This document shows positions 15,494-23,787 of a stretch of 52,136 nt of DNA, in pieces. The position numbers and the translations under genes are program-made. The notes under the pieces were generated by a model, which searched no databases, was not told where the DNA came from, and saw nothing but the letters and a program-made list of their open reading frames with translations. Each line of letters begins with the position of its first letter. Positions within the stretch are counted from its first letter, which is position 1. This stretch comes from Chloroflexota bacterium (GTDB lineage Bacteria; Chloroflexota; Ktedonobacteria; Ktedonobacterales; Ktedonobacteraceae), in the NCBI GenBank assembly GCA_902810755.1, contig CADDYT010000034.1:1-52136 (forward strand), given 5' to 3'.

Positions 15494-16573
15494 ATGCAGC
15501 CACCAGATGACACACGACAGACGCCAGACGTTTTGGAAGAAGTTGCGGATATACTTGAACCAGATACCGGTGTGCTTGAACGAGATACCGGCGTCATCGA
15601 AGGTATAACCCGCCCGCATGACTCTTATCAAGAGGCTCGTGCGCGGCGGCAACACATCTTACAGCAGAAACAGTCCCTGCCCGCTAGCTCGCTCCCTGGC
15701 TCCGGCAGCAGTCGAAATCTCTGGCGGCAACTCGCGCTTCTGCGTGATGAAAACCAGCAGTTGCGGCGCGAGGTGGAAACACTACGCGCTCAGGTCAATG
15801 CTTCCACACCTCCCATAGCAGATATCAGCGGTGATGCAGCTATCTCCTCTGAGATCGAGACCATTCACCGGGGCTATCAACAGGAGATTCAGCAGTATCA
15901 GAGCCATCTTGCCGACTTGATGGAGGAGCGCAACAGGCTGCAAAAAGAGTACCATGCTCTGGAAAGCCGCTATCATGACCTCTATTACAATTTCCTGGCG
16001 TCCCTCGAGGAGGAGGCCCACAGGATGGTTACAGAAGCGGCTCGCACCATCACCCTGTCCCCGACCGGCGGCGAAACTCACCCCTTGTTTCAGGATGTCG
16101 TGCAGGCGCTGGCAACGCACGCGCAGCAACTGGAAAACGAACACGTTGCCCATACGCTCTACCTCATGCGCGAGGCGCAGCGCAAAGCGGCTCAGTTGGA
16201 GGAGGAACTGCAACGCGAACGCCAGCAACTGCTGGAGGAGCGACAGAACCTGATTGCCCAGCAACAGAGTATCCGCCAGCAGGCCCGGCAGCGTTACCAG
16301 GCAATTCAGACGCGCCTGCAGGCGCGCTGGCTACTGCGGCTGATAACAGTCGTGGGGGTGCTACTGGTGTTTCTGCTCGTGGTGCAGTTGCTTGGCCTCT
16401 CCCTGTTCCAGGTGCCAGTGAGTCCTCCATTGCTCATGGCGGTAATTGCCCCTGTCTTCCTCTGCCCCATTGTCGCCTCTCTCTGGGTCTACCTGCGCCA
16501 GCGCATCCGTTTCCTCTATCACGGCGCGCCACACAGGAAAAAAACCAGGAAACTTTCCGAGTTCCATGCCTGA
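15494..16573 (+). CDS. Coiled-coil protein with two C-terminal membrane segments
   Basis: The protein has 359 residues; the ATG follows AAGGAG. The first 40 residues are acidic and contain a short repeat (DTGVLE-R-DTGVIE). Residues about 70-270 are almost entirely heptad-patterned coiled coil, rich in Gln, Glu and Arg (LLRDENQQLRREVETLRAQ, QLEEELQRERQQLLEERQ). Two hydrophobic helices near residues 283-310 and 318-340 end the protein, followed by a basic tail. There is no signal peptide, so it is likely anchored by its C-terminus with the coiled coil in the cytoplasm. No enzymatic motif seen. Possible structural or scaffolding role; no family recognised. Confidence 0.7.
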   Translation: MQPPDDTRQTPDVLEEVADILEPDTGVLERDTGVIEGITRPHDSYQEARARRQHILQQKQSLPASSLPGSGSSRNLWRQLALLRDENQQLRREVETLRAQVNASTPPIADISGDAAISSEIETIHRGYQQEIQQYQSHLADLMEERNRLQKEYHALESRYHDLYYNFLASLEEEAHRMVTEAARTITLSPTGGETHPLFQDVVQALATHAQQLENEHVAHTLYLMREAQRKAAQLEEELQRERQQLLEERQNLIAQQQSIRQQARQRYQAIQTRLQARWLLRLITVVGVLLVFLLVVQLLGLSLFQVPVSPPLLMAVIAPVFLCPIVASLWVYLRQRIRFLYHGAPHRKKTRKLSEFHA

Positions 16574-16610
16574 AGCGTATGCTGTTTCCGGGAAGCGTTT
16601 GACAGAAAAA

Positions 16611-16643
16611 TGTCCCAGGCCAGCCGAATACTGGTCTGGGACA
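16611..16643 (-). terminator. 13-bp hairpin with minus-strand T run
   Basis: TGTCCCAGGCCAG (16611-16623) pairs with CTGGTCTGGGACA (16631-16643, one wobble). On the minus strand it is followed by TTTTTCTG, so it terminates leftward transcription of the MATE remnant. It may also stop the coiled-coil gene. It resembles the hairpin at 51821-51857. Confidence 0.7.
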
Positions 16644-16720
16644 TTGAGGTGAATCCCCCATGCCAGATTACGGGCTGTAAGCCAGAGACTCCATGACGGC
16701 CATCTTCTGCTGGTACCTCC

Positions 16721-17249
16721 TCAACAGACGACATTGGCGCTCACCGGGACAATCCACATCGCTGTCGAGTAGCCAGCATGGCTATCTGCTCTAACAATCG
16801 CCGAGGAGCCGGTGCTGGTGAGCGCGCCGAGGAAGATGATGCGACCATAGGCGATGGCATAGGGTGCAATGCTGTCTGTCGCCCGATCGGTTGGATAAAA
16901 AGGACACCTGCCACCGTAATCACCAGCGCCACACTCCAGAAGATCAGGAAGGTACTGGCAACCGTTCTGGAAGCCTTCTGCGGCTTCGCCTCACTCAGCG
17001 CCCTGGAAACCACTGATGCGCCCCGGCGCCCACCGTCGTGGCAACGCCGCCGAGGGCGAGCAAGATGGGCGAGATGATCGAGGTCCCGGCGGGGGCCAGC
17101 GCGTTGATGCCAACCGAAAGGAAGAAGGTATCCGTGACGCTGTAGATCGCATAGACCGGCAGCGAAAGCGTGGTCTGGGAAGACATTTCCAGCAGGAGCT
17201 TACCAGGGTTCTCCGTCCCCAGGCGTTGGACCTTTGAAGGAGCATTCAT
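16721..17249 (-). pseudogene. Decayed MATE-family efflux transporter (frameshifts, truncated)
   Basis: The remnant is spread over three reading frames that together spell the start of a MATE transporter. Frame 1 (17249 to about 17030) gives NPGKLLLEMS, YAIYSVTDTFFLSVGINALAP and LALGGVATTVGAGA. Frame 2 (about 17013 to 16870) continues with VSRALSEAKPQKASRTVAST and FLIFWSVALVITVAGVLF. Frame 3 (about 16870 to 16721) gives ATDSIAPYAIAYGRIIFLG, TGSSAIVRADSHAGYSTAMW and stops at TGA. Intact MATE proteins have about 450 residues and 12 helices; only the first four or so helices remain. At least two frameshifts are needed, so this is an inactivated gene unless the assembly is wrong. A terminator is preserved downstream. 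Confidence 0.8.
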
Positions 17250-17270
17250 GGGAACTCAGTTCTCCTTGAG

Positions 17271-17465
17271 TCAGTTGAGGGTTGGCACCAGCAACTGCTT
17301 TGCCAGGTTGCTGACATCGTCAGAATCATAGTTGCGGTAATAGCATTCCGTTTTCATCACCAGGGCCAGGTACAGGGTGTAGCGGCCAAGGCTAATCCCA
17401 GAAGCCTTCTCGACCATCCGTGCAATCTGCTCGCGCCTCTTTCGGTTTTTGGTTGTACTTTCCAC
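17271..17465 (-). CDS. Small hypothetical protein upstream of the MATE remnant
   Basis: 64 residues with a GTG start preceded by GAGGAAG. The N-terminus is very basic (KNRKRREQIARMVEKASG), then YTLYLALVMKTECYYRNYD. No family recognised. It ends 21 bases before the MATE remnant starts and reads the same way, so it may be the leftover of a regulator or a small gene once co-transcribed with the transporter. Weak coding evidence. Confidence 0.3.
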   Translation of the reverse strand: MESTTKNRKRREQIARMVEKASGISLGRYTLYLALVMKTECYYRNYDSDDVSNLAKQLLVPTLN

Positions 17466-17939
17466 GTTCTTCCTCTCTTTCTCACTGCTGATAATCAGGC
17501 CGTATGACTTATCAGTGGTCAGTGGCGGAGCTTTTGATGGGAGAAGACTGCGCCGTGCCTGTTCAGCCTTCTTCTGAAGTAGTATACCTTAGAGGAAGGC
17601 TGATCCGGTACCTGTGTGCTGAGAGTGATCATCTTCATAGATTGCTTCGTGTTATCAGGATGCCGGTTTTACAGACTCTGGGTGTCCGCATTGCGGTCTG
17701 CGTCCTTCAGCGGACAGCCGGAGGCACTGTTCCTCCAGCGTGGTTCACCTTCATGGAAGTGAGTGGGCGAGGGCAGGGTCGCCCTACAACTCCATCCTTA
17801 TCAACCTCGCTTTAGTTCCTGTCCCTCCAGCTTCCCCTCAAAGGATGGAGAGCCGCTAGCGTGAAAAGGTTGACATCTATGCTAAGATGATTGTATCATA
17901 AAGAGTAGTAAAGTATAAATTTCAACAGGTGGATTACTC
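17466..17939. other. Intergenic region before the MEDS regulator
   Basis: About 470 bases. Apart from a good promoter at 17870-17899 nothing is recognised. A 103-codon frame (17504-17815) lacks an SD and has no recognisable protein character. Confidence 0.5.
17870..17899 (+). promoter_or_regulatory. Sigma-70 promoter of the HTH+MEDS gene
   Basis: Consensus TTGACA (17870-17875), 18-base spacer, TATCAT (17894-17899), 40 bases before the ATG. The slightly long spacer would fit control by a MerR-like activator, which is what the gene itself may encode. Confidence 0.7.
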
Positions 17940-18728
17940 ATGCCCGAAAAACAGAGATTTCTTACCATCGGTGAAGCTGCGGCCTTCCTTCATGTCAGTG
18001 AGATTTCGTTGCGCCGCTGGACGAACAGCGGCAAGTTGCGCTGCTTCCGCGTTGGGGGGCGCAACGAACGCCGTTTCCTGATCGAGGATTTGCTCGCCTT
18101 TATGCCTGCTACAGAAGCTCAGACAACAGAGTCCCAGCCAGATGAAAAAAACGCGCCCGCTGCGTTGAATGATACAGATTATACTGAACGCCATATCAGT
18201 CTCTTCTTCCGCGACGCTGAGGAGCAGTGGCAATTACTGCGTCCGTATATCATTGACCATCTGAATGCAGGCGCGCCGGTCATCTACCTCCAGCATAGCA
18301 CGCCCTCGGAACAGTTGATGCAGCGACTGCATGCCGAAGGATTGCCGCTGGACAAACTGATCGCGCGCGGCTTGCTGCGCGTCCTGCCGCCATCGCAGAC
18401 CTACCTGCTGCCCGGCCATTTCAACGGGCAACGCATGCTCGACTTTATTGAGACTGCTATTCTGGCCTCCCTGGAAGCAGGCCACCAACGGGTACTGATG
18501 ACCGGCGAAATGACCTGGTCGCTGCAGGGGACGCCCGGAGCCGAGGAGATGGCGAAATACGAGGAACAGCTCAATCCGCTGGTTGATAAATACCCGGCGG
18601 TGACCATCATCTGCCAGTACGATCTCAAGCGTTTCAGTGGCGACATCATACTCGACGCCTTGCTCACACACCCCTCGATCCTGGTGGCGCATGGGGAGCG
18701 GCTGGCCCCCGGCTTCTATGGCCTGTAA
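17940..18728 (+). CDS. HTH_17 (excisionase/MerR-like) + MEDS-domain regulator
   Basis: The protein has 262 residues. The N-terminal 55 residues are a MerR/excisionase-type helix-turn-helix (LTIGEAAAFLHVSEISLRRW, then SGKLRCFRVGGRNERRF). After a 25-residue linker comes a MEDS domain (methanogen/methylotroph DcmR sensory domain), with HISLFFRDAEEQ, LNAGAPVIYLQHSTPSEQL, VLMTGEMTW and CQYDLKRFSGDIILDALLTHP. MEDS domains are thought to sense hydrocarbon derivatives in DcmR-like regulators. It is convergent with the E2 gene (13 bases apart) and lies within 4 kb of the CoM-dependent cluster, so a role in sensing a small organic substrate is possible but unproven. Confidence 0.85.
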   Translation: MPEKQRFLTIGEAAAFLHVSEISLRRWTNSGKLRCFRVGGRNERRFLIEDLLAFMPATEAQTTESQPDEKNAPAALNDTDYTERHISLFFRDAEEQWQLLRPYIIDHLNAGAPVIYLQHSTPSEQLMQRLHAEGLPLDKLIARGLLRVLPPSQTYLLPGHFNGQRMLDFIETAILASLEAGHQRVLMTGEMTWSLQGTPGAEEMAKYEEQLNPLVDKYPAVTIICQYDLKRFSGDIILDALLTHPSILVAHGERLAPGFYGL

Positions 18729-18741
18729 TGCCTTACAGCGG

Positions 18742-20109
18742 TCACAATAACAGGTAGGGATTTTCCAGAAACAGCTTGAACTGGTGCAGGAAGCGACTGC
18801 CACTGGCGCCGTCGAGGACGCGATGATCGGCAGAGAGCGAGACCTTCATGATCGGGCGTATTTCCAGGCGTGCGTTTTCGCCTTCTTCGATTACCACGCC
18901 CCGGCGCGTCACTTTGCCGACGGCGAGAATCGCGCTTTGCCCCGGCACGATAATGGCATGGAAAGTATCGATCCCATACATACCCAGATTGGAAATGGTA
19001 AAACTTGCCCCCGTGACCTCCTCTGGCTTCAGTGTGCCTTGCCGTGCCGCCAGCGTCAGCCGTCGCAGTTCGCTGGCAATCGCGGGCAGCGAGAGTTGAT
19101 GGGCATTGCGAATCACAGGCGTGACCAGCGCGCGTTCCGTGTCGGTGGCGATGCCGATATGCACCGCTTTGCGCTGCCGGATGCCATCTTTCCCCTGCAA
19201 AATCCCCGGTTCAAATACGGAATTCACCTCTGGATGCAGCGCGAGAGCAGCGGCGGCGGCGCGCACAATTAGCGCGGTCAGTGATGGTGGTTGTTCTCCC
19301 TGTGCCTGCAAGTGCTGGCCGATACTCCTGTGGCAGCGTTGTGCCTCCGTCATATCAATTTCCAGATCGAGATAGATATGCGGCGTCGTGCTGCTGCTCT
19401 GCTGCATGCGCTGCGCTATCAACTGCCTGGCCGGCGTCAGCGCAATGATGGTTTCTGCCTCTGCTTCTGTCGCAGGCAGTGACGGAGCAACTGCCTCTGC
19501 TTCTTCCACAGGTGACTCCGCATGAGCAGGCTGCTGAAGATAGGCTTCAACGTCGGCGCGTGTCAGCTTTTCACCGGGCCTGCGTTCGGCCAGCACGGCA
19601 AGGTCAACGCCGTGTTCCCTGGCGATTTTTTGCGCCAGCGGTGTCGCCTGTAAGCCGGGAGTTAGCGTGCGTTCGCCCTCTTTCCTCGCGCCTGCTTGCT
19701 GTTGGACAAAAGCGAGAATATCATCGCGGGTCAGTGGAAGCCTGACTCCACTGCTGGCAACAACTTGCAGGTCGATATGGCGCAGCGCGGCCTCGCGTTT
19801 GGCCGCAGGGGTGCTGGCAATACGTTCTGAGAGCGGAATGCGGGCGGTCTCTGTACTGGTCCGCGTCGCGGCTTCGTCGCTCAGCAGTGCGAGAGGTGCG
19901 CCAATCGGTAAAACGTCGCCATCCTGCGCCAGTACTTTCAGCAGGAAACCGTCCATCGGAGCCTCTACCTCGATGTTTACTTTATCGGTCATTACCTCTA
20001 GCAGCGGCTCGCCCTTTGTAATGCGCTCGCCTGGCCGGTAGAGCCAGCGCAGCACCGTTCCCTCTGTCATGGTTGCGCCCAGTTTAGGCATCGTCAGCGA
20101 TTTCTCCAT
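18742..20109 (-). CDS. 2-oxo acid/acetoin dehydrogenase E2 (dihydrolipoyl acyltransferase)
   Basis: The protein has 455 residues. The lipoyl domain occupies residues 1-80, with the lipoylation Lys43 in EVMTDKVNIEV. Two consecutive peripheral-subunit-binding domains follow, one around residues 100-140 (STPAAKREAALRHIDL, LTRDDILAF) and one around 155-195 (ATPLAQKIAREHGVDL, LTRADVEAYL); most E2s have one. The C-terminal catalytic domain holds the active-site His and Asp in SADHRVLDGASGSRFL. It transfers the acyl group from E1 to CoA. Third gene of an E1alpha-E1beta-E2 operon, 40 bases after E1beta; no E3 gene is present, so lipoamide dehydrogenase must come from elsewhere. Substrate (pyruvate, acetoin or branched) is not determinable from E2 alone. 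Confidence 0.93.
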   Translation of the reverse strand: MEKSLTMPKLGATMTEGTVLRWLYRPGERITKGEPLLEVMTDKVNIEVEAPMDGFLLKVLAQDGDVLPIGAPLALLSDEAATRTSTETARIPLSERIASTPAAKREAALRHIDLQVVASSGVRLPLTRDDILAFVQQQAGARKEGERTLTPGLQATPLAQKIAREHGVDLAVLAERRPGEKLTRADVEAYLQQPAHAESPVEEAEAVAPSLPATEAEAETIIALTPARQLIAQRMQQSSSTTPHIYLDLEIDMTEAQRCHRSIGQHLQAQGEQPPSLTALIVRAAAAALALHPEVNSVFEPGILQGKDGIRQRKAVHIGIATDTERALVTPVIRNAHQLSLPAIASELRRLTLAARQGTLKPEEVTGASFTISNLGMYGIDTFHAIIVPGQSAILAVGKVTRRGVVIEEGENARLEIRPIMKVSLSADHRVLDGASGSRFLHQFKLFLENPYLLL

Positions 20110-20149
20110 TGGCTTTGCTGCTCCTACGTGTTCCTATGCGCTCTCGCTC

Positions 20150-21196
20150 TTATGCAGGTTTCTGTTGTAACAGCAGATGCGCTGCCTGGAAAATATCTTC
20201 TTCTTGCGGTACGGCGCGTTTTTCGAGTTCAACCTGATAGGGGATAGGTATTTCCGCGCCTCCCAGGCGTATGATAGGCGCATCCAGATAATAGAACGCT
20301 TCGCTGGCAGCGATACGAGCGGCAATTTCGCCGCCGAAGCCGCCGGTCAGCACAGCTTCGTGGACAATCAGCACGCGCCCGGTTTTGCGCGCCGAGGCTA
20401 CCAGCGTCTCCTCGTCCAGCGGGCGCAGGGTACGCGGGTCGATCACCTCGGCCTCGATGCCCTCTTTTGCCAGGCGTTCAGCAGCGGCCAGGGCGCGCTG
20501 CACCATGATCGAAAGTGCGATGATGGTCAGGTGCTTGCCTTCCCGCGCCACAGCAGCTTTCCCCAGCGGCGTTTCACAGGCGGCGACAGGCACCATGCCC
20601 GGCACTCTATACAGGGCTTTGTGTTCGAGGAAGATGACAGGATTCGGCTCATGAATGGCCGCCCGCAGCAATCCATAGGCGTCGGCAGGCGTTGAGGGCA
20701 GCGCCACTTTGAGGCCGGGAACGTGGGCGAACCAGGCTTCCAGCGACTGTGAATGCTGCGCCGCCAGGCCAGCCCCTGAGCCGAGCGGGGCGCGAAAGAC
20801 CACCGGCACCTGCGCCTTGCCGCCAAACATGAAACGCAGCTTGGCCCCCTGATTGACAATCTGGTCCATCGCCAGCGTCATGAAATCGCTGAACTGAAAT
20901 TCCGCGACGGGTCGCATGCCGCTCAACGCCGCGCCGATGGCGCAACCGGCAATTGCCTGCTCCGAAATCGGCGTATCGCGCACTCGCTCCTCTCCAAACT
21001 CTTCCAGCAGGCCTTTTGTGACGCCAAACGCTCCGCCATAAATGCCGATATCTTCCCCCATCAGGAAGACGCGAGGGTCGCTCAACATCTCTTCTCGTAA
21101 CGCCCGGCGAATAGCCTCGCCGTAGGTCATCTGCTGTGTGGCCTCGCTGGCCCCTGCAGTAGTGGTGCCGCGAGTTTGTGGTTGAGAAATCGTCAT
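20150..21196 (-). CDS. 2-oxo acid/acetoin dehydrogenase E1 beta subunit
   Basis: The protein has 348 residues and matches the transketolase central and C-terminal domain pattern of E1beta/AcoB. It has [76 protein letters not shown] and a C-terminal [15 protein letters not shown]. The family usually has about 325-345 residues. It starts inside the E1alpha stop (ATGA overlap at 21193-21196) with a GGAAGGAG SD inside the upstream gene, so the two are translationally coupled, as expected for an alpha2beta2 enzyme. It binds the pyrophosphate side of TPP together with E1alpha. Confidence 0.94.
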   Translation of the reverse strand: MTISQPQTRGTTTAGASEATQQMTYGEAIRRALREEMLSDPRVFLMGEDIGIYGGAFGVTKGLLEEFGEERVRDTPISEQAIAGCAIGAALSGMRPVAEFQFSDFMTLAMDQIVNQGAKLRFMFGGKAQVPVVFRAPLGSGAGLAAQHSQSLEAWFAHVPGLKVALPSTPADAYGLLRAAIHEPNPVIFLEHKALYRVPGMVPVAACETPLGKAAVAREGKHLTIIALSIMVQRALAAAERLAKEGIEAEVIDPRTLRPLDEETLVASARKTGRVLIVHEAVLTGGFGGEIAARIAASEAFYYLDAPIIRLGGAEIPIPYQVELEKRAVPQEEDIFQAAHLLLQQKPA

Positions 21197-22167
21197 GCGT
21201 ACACTCCTTCCAGCAGGGTTTCAGGGGCGGGATCGGGACTGCTCAGGGCGAATTGATAGGCTTCCTCTACGGCAGCATAAGCTGCGGCTTCTTCCTGTTT
21301 CGCCCCGGCCTGATCCAGTTTGCCCTCAGAGATGAGCAGGTTGGCGAAATACTGAATGGGGTCGCGTTTTTGCCACTCGCGAATCTCGCCGCGGCTGCGA
21401 TAGAGGTTCTGGTCGCTTTTGGCATGCCCCTTATAGCGATAGGTGAGACCCTCGATCAGGCTGGGACCCTGACCGGTGCGGGCGCGCTGTACCGCTGCGG
21501 AGACGGCGGCATAGATGGCCAGCACGTTGTTGCCGTCCACGCGCTCCCCCGGTATGCCATAGGCGGCGGCGCGTTGGGCGACGGTTTCGTTGCGCATGGC
21601 GCGCCGCGTGGACATGGACATGCCGTACTGGTTATTTTCACAGAGGAAGACAACGGGCAAGTCCCAGATCGCCGCCAGATTGATCGACTCGTGGAAGGCC
21701 CCCTCGTTGGCCGCACCGTCGCCAAAGATGCAGAGGCAGATGTTCTCACGACGCTGCATCTTCATGCTCAGACCTACTCCGGTCGCGATGGGCATACCCC
21801 CGGCCACAATGCCGTTGGCCCCCAGGTTGCCCATCTCGACATCAGCAATGTGCATCGAGCCGCCGCGCCCGCGACAATAGCCCGTTTCTTTGCCCAGCAG
21901 TTCGGCCATCATCAGCCTGATGTCCGCGCCTCTGGCGATGCAATGTCCATGCCCGCGATGCGTGCTGGTAATGAAATCACCACTTTTCAAGGCGCTGATC
22001 GCTCCTACGGCGGTTCCTTCCTGCCCGATTGAGAGATGCGTCGTGCCGTGCATTTCGCCGCGCATAAATAGCTCATCAACTTTCTCCTCGAAGGCGCGGA
22101 TGAGATACATGGTACGCAGCATCGAAAGCGACTGAGCAAGAGGCAACTCTGGCGGTTGCTCAAACAT
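21193..22167 (-). CDS. 2-oxo acid/acetoin dehydrogenase E1 alpha subunit
   Basis: The protein has 324 residues and is TPP-dependent. The thiamine diphosphate/Mg motif is [20 protein letters not shown], closing with [26 protein letters not shown] is the version typical of acetoin dehydrogenase AcoA and close relatives, so I favour acetoin-type over pyruvate dehydrogenase, without proof. The ATG follows AGGAG. A consensus promoter (22232-22260) lies 65 bases upstream. First gene of the E1alpha-E1beta-E2 operon, divergent from the CoM cluster; it could supply acetyl-CoA or handle a C4 product of that pathway. Confidence 0.93.
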   Translation of the reverse strand: MFEQPPELPLAQSLSMLRTMYLIRAFEEKVDELFMRGEMHGTTHLSIGQEGTAVGAISALKSGDFITSTHRGHGHCIARGADIRLMMAELLGKETGYCRGRGGSMHIADVEMGNLGANGIVAGGMPIATGVGLSMKMQRRENICLCIFGDGAANEGAFHESINLAAIWDLPVVFLCENNQYGMSMSTRRAMRNETVAQRAAAYGIPGERVDGNNVLAIYAAVSAAVQRARTGQGPSLIEGLTYRYKGHAKSDQNLYRSRGEIREWQKRDPIQYFANLLISEGKLDQAGAKQEEAAAYAAVEEAYQFALSSPDPAPETLLEGVYA

Positions 22168-22231
22168 CTTCCGTCTCCTGATATGAGATCAACAAAGATA
22201 AGATAAAATACGAAAAATGTCTCTGTGAGTA

Positions 22232-22260
22232 ACTGTACCATGCAAAAAGAAGGCTGTCAA
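22232..22260 (-). promoter_or_regulatory. Promoter of the E1alpha-E1beta-E2 operon
   Basis: On the minus strand TTGACA (22255-22260), 17-base spacer, TACAGT (22232-22237). Consensus -35 with ideal spacing, about 65 bases upstream of the E1alpha ATG. Confidence 0.75.
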
Positions 22261-22293
22261 GATAACAAAGAAACAAATTTAGCGAAAAATATA

Positions 22294-22321
22294 TTGACAT
22301 CTTGCTAAAAATCCTTATACT
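22294..22321 (+). promoter_or_regulatory. Promoter of the CoM-dependent gene cluster
   Basis: TTGACA (22294-22299), 16-base spacer, TATACT (22316-22321). The predicted start near 22328 leaves a leader of about 250 bases before the first ATG at 22580. Confidence 0.75.
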
Positions 22322-22579
22322 AAAGACTAATAAAGATAAACGTAGATAATAATAGGCGTCACTGTCGGAGAGACTTTTTGGAGAAAGGAGGTTTGTTCTT
22401 CGATTGAAGATAGTAGTTCTGCTCTTTTGAGTAGAAGAAATGCTTCGCGCCGTCTTGCCGAAGACGGGACGGCAGATACGGCGAACGATGCAGACCGCGC
22501 CAACTTTCGTAGCTTCCTGCCAGCTGGCAGTATTTTCCAATGACGGATTGATACAGTAGGAGCAAACGAGGAGGTCAAA
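22322..22579 (+). promoter_or_regulatory. Long structured 5' leader before the first EaCoMT-like gene
   Basis: The leader contains mutually exclusive hairpins: CCGTCTT (22450-22456) can pair with AAGACGG (22461-22467), or the overlapping GCCGTC (22449-22454) with GACGGC (22468-22473). A perfect 14-bp palindrome CTGCCAGCTGGCAG (22517-22530) follows, with TATTTT after it. AGAAAGGAGG at about 22380 looks like an SD but opens no convincing gene. No known riboswitch consensus (SAM, cobalamin, T-box) was recognised. The layout allows attenuation or another cis-regulatory RNA. Confidence 0.4.
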
Positions 22580-23629
22580 ATGAAGATCAGAGGTGAAGAG
22601 GTTCGCCTTCCATGTTCGATGATTGGCGGCTATCCACGTCCGCACTGGCTGCAAGGGCGGGTATTTGGCTCCCTGCACGAGCCACTCTATCGTAGTATGG
22701 ATCTGCGCGTGGCTTATGAAGACGCCGTGCGACTGGCTGCTCAGGATCAGGAGTGGGCGGGTCTCGACATCCTGGCTGACGCACAACAATATTTCCCCTG
22801 GGAGGTTCCGGCATTCCAGCTGGAGCCGATTTTCCACTTCAATACCGAGATGGTCGAGGGCTTCCGCCCCTGGGGGCCTCCTAACTCTATCAAAAAGTAC
22901 GAAAAGTTCTACATGGCCGAGTGCGTTGAGAAGATTCGCTGGGTGCGGCCCATCTTCGAGGGTGTGCTGGTGGCTATGCAGGGCGCGACGAAAAAACCCT
23001 TCAAGATCGGCTGTTTCGGCCCCGGTCAGAACAGCGTGATCGTCTCTGATCGCTACTACAACGATAATGTCGCCCTGGCCATGGATCTGGCTGCCGCCCT
23101 CAACGAAGAATTTCGCTACCTCAAGGAGCGGGGGCTGGAGGCCATACAGATCATCGATGTACTCCCCACCTACACGCAGGATACCTGGCAGATTGACGCC
23201 GTGAACCGCATGCTGGAGGGTCTCGACGATCTCATCTCCATCTGGCACATCTGCTATGGCAGCGTGGACGGCCAGACCGACGTCTGGGAAGACAAAGCGG
23301 AGGAGATGATGGGGATGTTTGAAGGGGCCAACGTGACCGCCATCCACTTTGAGTCGGCGCATCGGGATTTCCGTGAGATGAATGCCTACCGCCGCTTCCC
23401 GCCTGACAAAGTGCTGGGTCTGGGCTTTATTGATGTGAAGGATCCCAATGTTGAGAGGCCGGAGCAGGTCGCGGCCCGTATTCGCAAAGTGCTGGATGCC
23501 GGTATCGTGCCGCCCGAACGCCTGCTGGTCATGCCCGACTGCGGCCTCGGCTACATGAGCCGCAGCGTCGCCGCCGGGAAGCTCAAGGCGATGGGTGAGG
23601 GCGTGCGCATAGTGCGGGAAGAGCTGTAA
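22580..23629 (+). CDS. MetE-like zinc methyltransferase-fold protein, epoxyalkane:CoM transferase homologue (paralogue 1)
   Basis: The protein has 349 residues; the ATG follows GAGGAGG. It has the C-terminal-domain fold of cobalamin-independent methionine synthase: SMIGGYPRP at the start (compare IGSFPQT in MetE), and a complete zinc-site pattern of His223 and Cys225 (WHICYG), Glu258 (HFESAH) and Cys321 (MPDCGLG). Stand-alone MetE-C proteins include epoxyalkane:coenzyme M transferase (XecA/EtnE), which opens epoxides with the CoM thiolate bound to zinc. Context decides: the next genes are a paralogue, two HPCDH-type SDRs, 2-KPCC and CoM biosynthesis. Differences from paralogue 2 in the middle region (residues 65-110) suggest a different substrate. 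A stand-alone methionine synthase is the alternative, less likely here. Confidence 0.75.
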   Translation: MKIRGEEVRLPCSMIGGYPRPHWLQGRVFGSLHEPLYRSMDLRVAYEDAVRLAAQDQEWAGLDILADAQQYFPWEVPAFQLEPIFHFNTEMVEGFRPWGPPNSIKKYEKFYMAECVEKIRWVRPIFEGVLVAMQGATKKPFKIGCFGPGQNSVIVSDRYYNDNVALAMDLAAALNEEFRYLKERGLEAIQIIDVLPTYTQDTWQIDAVNRMLEGLDDLISIWHICYGSVDGQTDVWEDKAEEMMGMFEGANVTAIHFESAHRDFREMNAYRRFPPDKVLGLGFIDVKDPNVERPEQVAARIRKVLDAGIVPPERLLVMPDCGLGYMSRSVAAGKLKAMGEGVRIVREEL

Positions 23630-23744
23630 GCGCAGCCTGTGCCTGAAAGAACGCGCTTTCTTGCACGCTTCTACATTACACAGAAAGGAGGATGTGTTTC
23701 AGGTAGCATCGGCTTATCCCTGGTTCGTTGTTGTGTGGATACTC

Positions 23745-23766
23745 GACAGACGTCGCTGTCTTTTTT
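23745..23766 (+). terminator. Weak hairpin + T6 between the two EaCoMT-like genes
   Basis: GACAG (23745-23749) pairs with CTGTC (23756-23760), directly followed by six T (23761-23766). The stem is only 5 bp, so it could act as a partial terminator that lowers expression of downstream genes, or have no effect. The SD of the next gene follows 10 bases later. Confidence 0.3.
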
Positions 23767-23787
23767 CCTTTGTTTCAGGAGGAATCT

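Larger units (their letters stand above)
22168..22579. other. AT-rich divergent control region (E1-E2 operon / CoM cluster)
   Basis: 412 bases, clearly AT-richer than both flanks. Contains back-to-back promoters (minus 22232-22260, plus 22294-22321) and a structured leader (22322-22579) for the CoM cluster. The short minus frames in this stretch are shadows. Confidence 0.65.

Noticed and set aside
17504..17815. 103-codon plus-strand frame
   Set aside because: No SD, no recognisable domain, biased composition; lies in an otherwise empty intergenic region.
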